Assembly: GCA_905221295.1 (NCBI GenBank)
Contig: CAJNCP010000012.1
Coordinates: forward strand, 1 to 45,619
Length of the DNA stretch: 45,619 bases
Reading direction: 5' to 3'
DNA from: a bacterium
Lineage (GTDB): Bacteria > Bacillota > Bacilli > Lactobacillales > Streptococcaceae
Shown: positions 44,026-45,619 of the stretch, piece by piece
How the letters are laid out: the number at the start of each line of letters is the position of its first letter
How positions within the stretch are numbered: the first letter of the stretch is position 1
Program-made: the position numbers and the translations under genes
Notes under the pieces: generated by a model
Seen by the model: only the letters and a program-made list of their open reading frames with translations
What the model was told of the DNA's origin: nothing
The model's database searches: none

Positions 44026-44335
44026 TAAATCTATTTTTTTGAGCTCTCTGGACAGTGGATGGGACAAAACGTAGCCTTTTGATATCAGCGATTCGGATAA
44101 TACGTGTCACATTTCTGGTAAAGTTTTTGACAACAATTTGCTGACGGCTGGTATCATATTTGACAATATCACCAGTGAAGCTTGTTTCAGCTAGTATGAC
44201 ATGAACAGCTGTTTTTTTCTGGATGGCCTGTTCAATCATAGCAGTGAGGGAGTTATCCTCGATTTGAGGATGCTCATCATTCCCATTGAGAAAACCATGT
44301 AGTTTATCTAGAACTAGTTGGAATGCCTGTCTCAT
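44015..44335 (-). CDS. Small protein with an SH3/Sm-like C-terminal half, unknown function
   Basis: The 106-residue protein has a helical N-terminus (RQAFQLVLDKLHGFLNG) and a beta-rich part (about residues 40-95: KKTAVHVILAETSFTGDIVK, QQIVVKNFTRNVTRIIRIAD) with the spacing of a small barrel such as SH3, Sm or YolD-like folds, then a basic tail (RAQKNRFKKE). No signal peptide or membrane segment is present. GGGAGG precedes the ATG. Its end overlaps the terminator shared with the ATP-cone gene. I cannot name a family. Confidence 0.65.
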   Translation of the reverse strand: MRQAFQLVLDKLHGFLNGNDEHPQIEDNSLTAMIEQAIQKKTAVHVILAETSFTGDIVKYDTSRQQIVVKNFTRNVTRIIRIADIKRLRFVPSTVQRAQKNRFKKE

Positions 44336-44432
44336 AGAATCCTCCCTTCTTACATATCCACATTATATAAAATTTTTCTAAAAACCACAAGATTTTTCGA
44401 ATAATCTAATGAAAACTAAAAAGGAGAACAAA

Positions 44433-44651
44433 ATGGCAGAATTTACATTTGAAATCGAAGAACACTTACTCACCTTGTCTGAAAATGAAAAAGGATGGAC
44501 AAAGGAAATCAACCGCGTCAGCTTTAATGGTGCCCCTGCAAAGTTTGACATTCGCGCTTGGAGCCCAGATCATACTAAAATGGGCAAGGGAATTACTCTT
44601 ACAAATGAAGAATTTCAGGTAATGGTGGATGCTTTTAAAGGCGGGAAATGA
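44433..44651 (+). CDS. YdbC-like PC4-type single-stranded nucleic-acid-binding protein
   Basis: The 72-residue protein matches the YdbC/PC4-like fold: AEFTFEIEEHLLTLSENEKG, WTKEINRVSFNGAPAKFDIR, then AWSPDHTKMGKGITLTNEEF. The lactococcal YdbC is known to bind single-stranded DNA as a PC4-like dimer. The function in the cell is not settled; transcription or DNA repair is likely. The start at 44433 follows AAAGGAG (44419-44425). An in-frame ATG at 44409 lies before this site. Confidence 0.85.
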   Translation: MAEFTFEIEEHLLTLSENEKGWTKEINRVSFNGAPAKFDIRAWSPDHTKMGKGITLTNEEFQVMVDAFKGGK

Positions 44652-44654
44652 GAG

Positions 44655-44687
44655 AAGGATAGTGAATTTTACTCACTATCCTTTTCT
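44655..44687. terminator. Bidirectional terminator between the ydbC-like and tetR genes
   Basis: Perfect 11-bp stem AAGGATAGTGA (44655-44665), loop ATTTTAC, TCACTATCCTT (44673-44683), then T. It overlaps the last codons of the TetR gene. Confidence 0.92.
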
Positions 44688-45244
44688 TGTAAAATCATAT
44701 AGTCTCGAAGAGATATTGTTGTTAATAGGAGAAACGTTTTTTTAAACTTTTCTGGTGGAGTAGGGTTCTCTTTTCGTATCCAAGCTTCAATAAAAGTGAT
44801 AATCATGTTTGCGACGACATAGGTCATGTCATCTTCACTAAAGTCAAATTCCTTGTTGTAGTGGACATTCTTTAGAATCCATTTTGAATAAGTATCTCTT
44901 AGGAACTCCTTCCAACCAGGATCTGCTTGAGTTACAAAAAGTGTTCGAATGATATTCCTATTTTCATAAACCAAAGGAATTGCAAAATTAGCAAAGCATT
45001 CAATAGGATTTTCCTCTCTTCTCAGACAAGAATTATTAAATACCTGAAAAATTCGTTGATCGGTCTGTTCATGAATATACTTGATAATATCATCATAGTT
45101 TTGGAAATGTTTTTGGTAAATAGCTTGTCTTGAAATACCCGCTTGTCTAGCAATTTCACTCATCGTAAATGAACTACGCTGAGGATTCTGTTTAGCTAGC
45201 GATATAAAAGCAGAAACGATGGAATCTCGAGTATCTTTAGCCAT
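44669..45244 (-). CDS. TetR/AcrR family transcriptional regulator
   Basis: The 191-residue protein has the TetR DNA-binding domain at residues 8-55 (IVSAFISLAKQNPQRSSFTM, SEIARQAGISRQAIYQKHF) and a helical ligand-binding domain with a DUF/TetR_C-like end (WILKNVHYNKEF, then IITFIEAWIRKENPTPPEKF). It usually represses a neighbouring or divergent gene. The gene upstream of it (right side) is an insertion element, so a former divergent target may have been displaced. GAAAGGACACTT lies just before the ATG. Confidence 0.87.
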   Translation of the reverse strand: MAKDTRDSIVSAFISLAKQNPQRSSFTMSEIARQAGISRQAIYQKHFQNYDDIIKYIHEQTDQRIFQVFNNSCLRREENPIECFANFAIPLVYENRNIIRTLFVTQADPGWKEFLRDTYSKWILKNVHYNKEFDFSEDDMTYVVANMIITFIEAWIRKENPTPPEKFKKTFLLLTTISLRDYMILQEKDSE

Positions 45245-45458
45245 AAGTGTCCTTTCTATGAAATAAATTCTGAATAAATATCAATTAAAATATTAGATAA
45301 AATTGACAACTTAAAAGAAGCTGTTTATAAAGGACTACAGCTATAAAATATTATAATATTGTTTATTTCACTAAATAAATTATAACATAAAATGAAGCAT
45401 TTTCCTAGTAAATTATACTAGTGAATTATATAAGAATTGTCTATTTTACTTATGCTAG
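45245..45458. other. A+T-rich intergenic region between tetR and the IS30-type element
   Basis: No gene is seen. TTTATTT (45362-45368) and AAATAAA (45373-45379) form a 7-bp dyad with four bases between them, within a region full of TATAAT-like words, so it may hold the tetR promoter and operator. The left boundary of the IS element cannot be fixed. Confidence 0.4.
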
Positions 45459-45619
45459 CTAGAAGCTAAATTTCAAGTTAGCCAGCAAGCAGTCTTCTCT
45501 GGGAGACTTGTAGTCCAAGCATTTTTTAGGATAGTTGTTAATCCAGTTTTCGATGAAGGTGACTTCTTTAGGAGTCGTTTTCTTAGTACCTTTAGGTAGC
45601 CATCTACGAATGAGCCTAT
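45459..45619 (-). mobile_element. IS30-family transposase, C-terminal end (partial)
   Basis: The minus strand reads RLIRRWLPKGTKKTTPKEVT, FIENWINNYPKKCLDYKSPR, EDCLLANLKFSF to the TAG stop at 45459-45461. The R-x-W-x-P-K-G stretch and the N-x-x-P(K/R)K-x-L-x-Y-x-(S/T)-P end are those of IS30-family (IS1239-like) transposases. The gene continues beyond the window edge. Confidence 0.85.

Overview
The window is a low-GC Gram-positive chromosome segment, almost certainly from a viridans streptococcus of the mitis/oralis/pneumoniae group. The evidence is a YSIRK/LPNTG wall adhesin of the CshA type, a pneumococcal-type SlrA lipoprotein rotamase, class 1A dihydroorotate dehydrogenase, a murB-potABCD cluster, a second-type pst operon with two pstB genes, and many proteins that I recall as near-identical to pneumococcal ones. 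This is recognition from memory; no search was run.

Layout. 1-275: right end of an IS3-family element. 407-4425: CshA-like fibrillar adhesin, split by a single-base frameshift, behind a promoter with a 10-A tract and two CodY-like boxes. 4490-6147: membrane-anchored methyltransferase with a nonsense codon, a peptidase E-like protein and rpsU. 6205-12239: hprK, lgt, two small envelope proteins, then hemW (apparently leaderless mRNA), an acyl-ACP thioesterase, a HAD phosphatase and a membrane protein. 12274-15063: spxA, a UPF0223 protein, an inositol-monophosphatase-family protein and an rRNA m5C methyltransferase. 15064-20250: pstSCA-pstB-pstB-phoU with a structured leader. 20277-24119: an amino-acid-binding lipoprotein, a MocR-type regulator divergent from budA, and a YhfC-type membrane protease. 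24170-29113: murB and potABCD with a 159-base structured spacer between murB and potA. 29131-29810: two decayed genes. 29830-31271: gdhA with GlnR and CodY operator-like sites. 31365-37952: pyrD, holA, sodA, yutD-like, rlmN, vanZ-like and an ABC-F gene. 37960-38798: slrA. 38872-40876: an accessory patch with gene remnants and a membrane protein/XRE regulator pair. 40784-43987: rpsP-khpA-mazG-like, an A+T-rich orphan gene, rimM-trmD and a free-standing ATP-cone protein. 43989-45619: three small genes, a TetR regulator and the C-terminal end of an IS30-type transposase.

The core genes cover phosphate, polyamine and amino-acid import, nitrogen assimilation (gdhA), carbon-source signalling (hprK), lipoprotein maturation (lgt, which would act on the PstS, SlrA and amino-acid-binding precursors encoded here), ribosome and tRNA maturation (rimM, trmD, rlmN, the RsmF-type enzyme) and oxidative-stress control (spxA, sodA).

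The most interesting material lies in the non-coding and accessory parts: the murB-potA spacer with competing hairpins, nested mini-ORFs and an out-of-frame ATG that holds the best ribosome site in front of a TTG-started potA; an asymmetric PstB pair in which the second ATPase has lost its H-loop histidine; tandem palindromic operators ahead of the membrane-protein/XRE pair; an orphan gene inside the ribosome-maturation cluster; and several genes broken by single-base lesions. I saw no CRISPR array, rRNA, tRNA or prophage.
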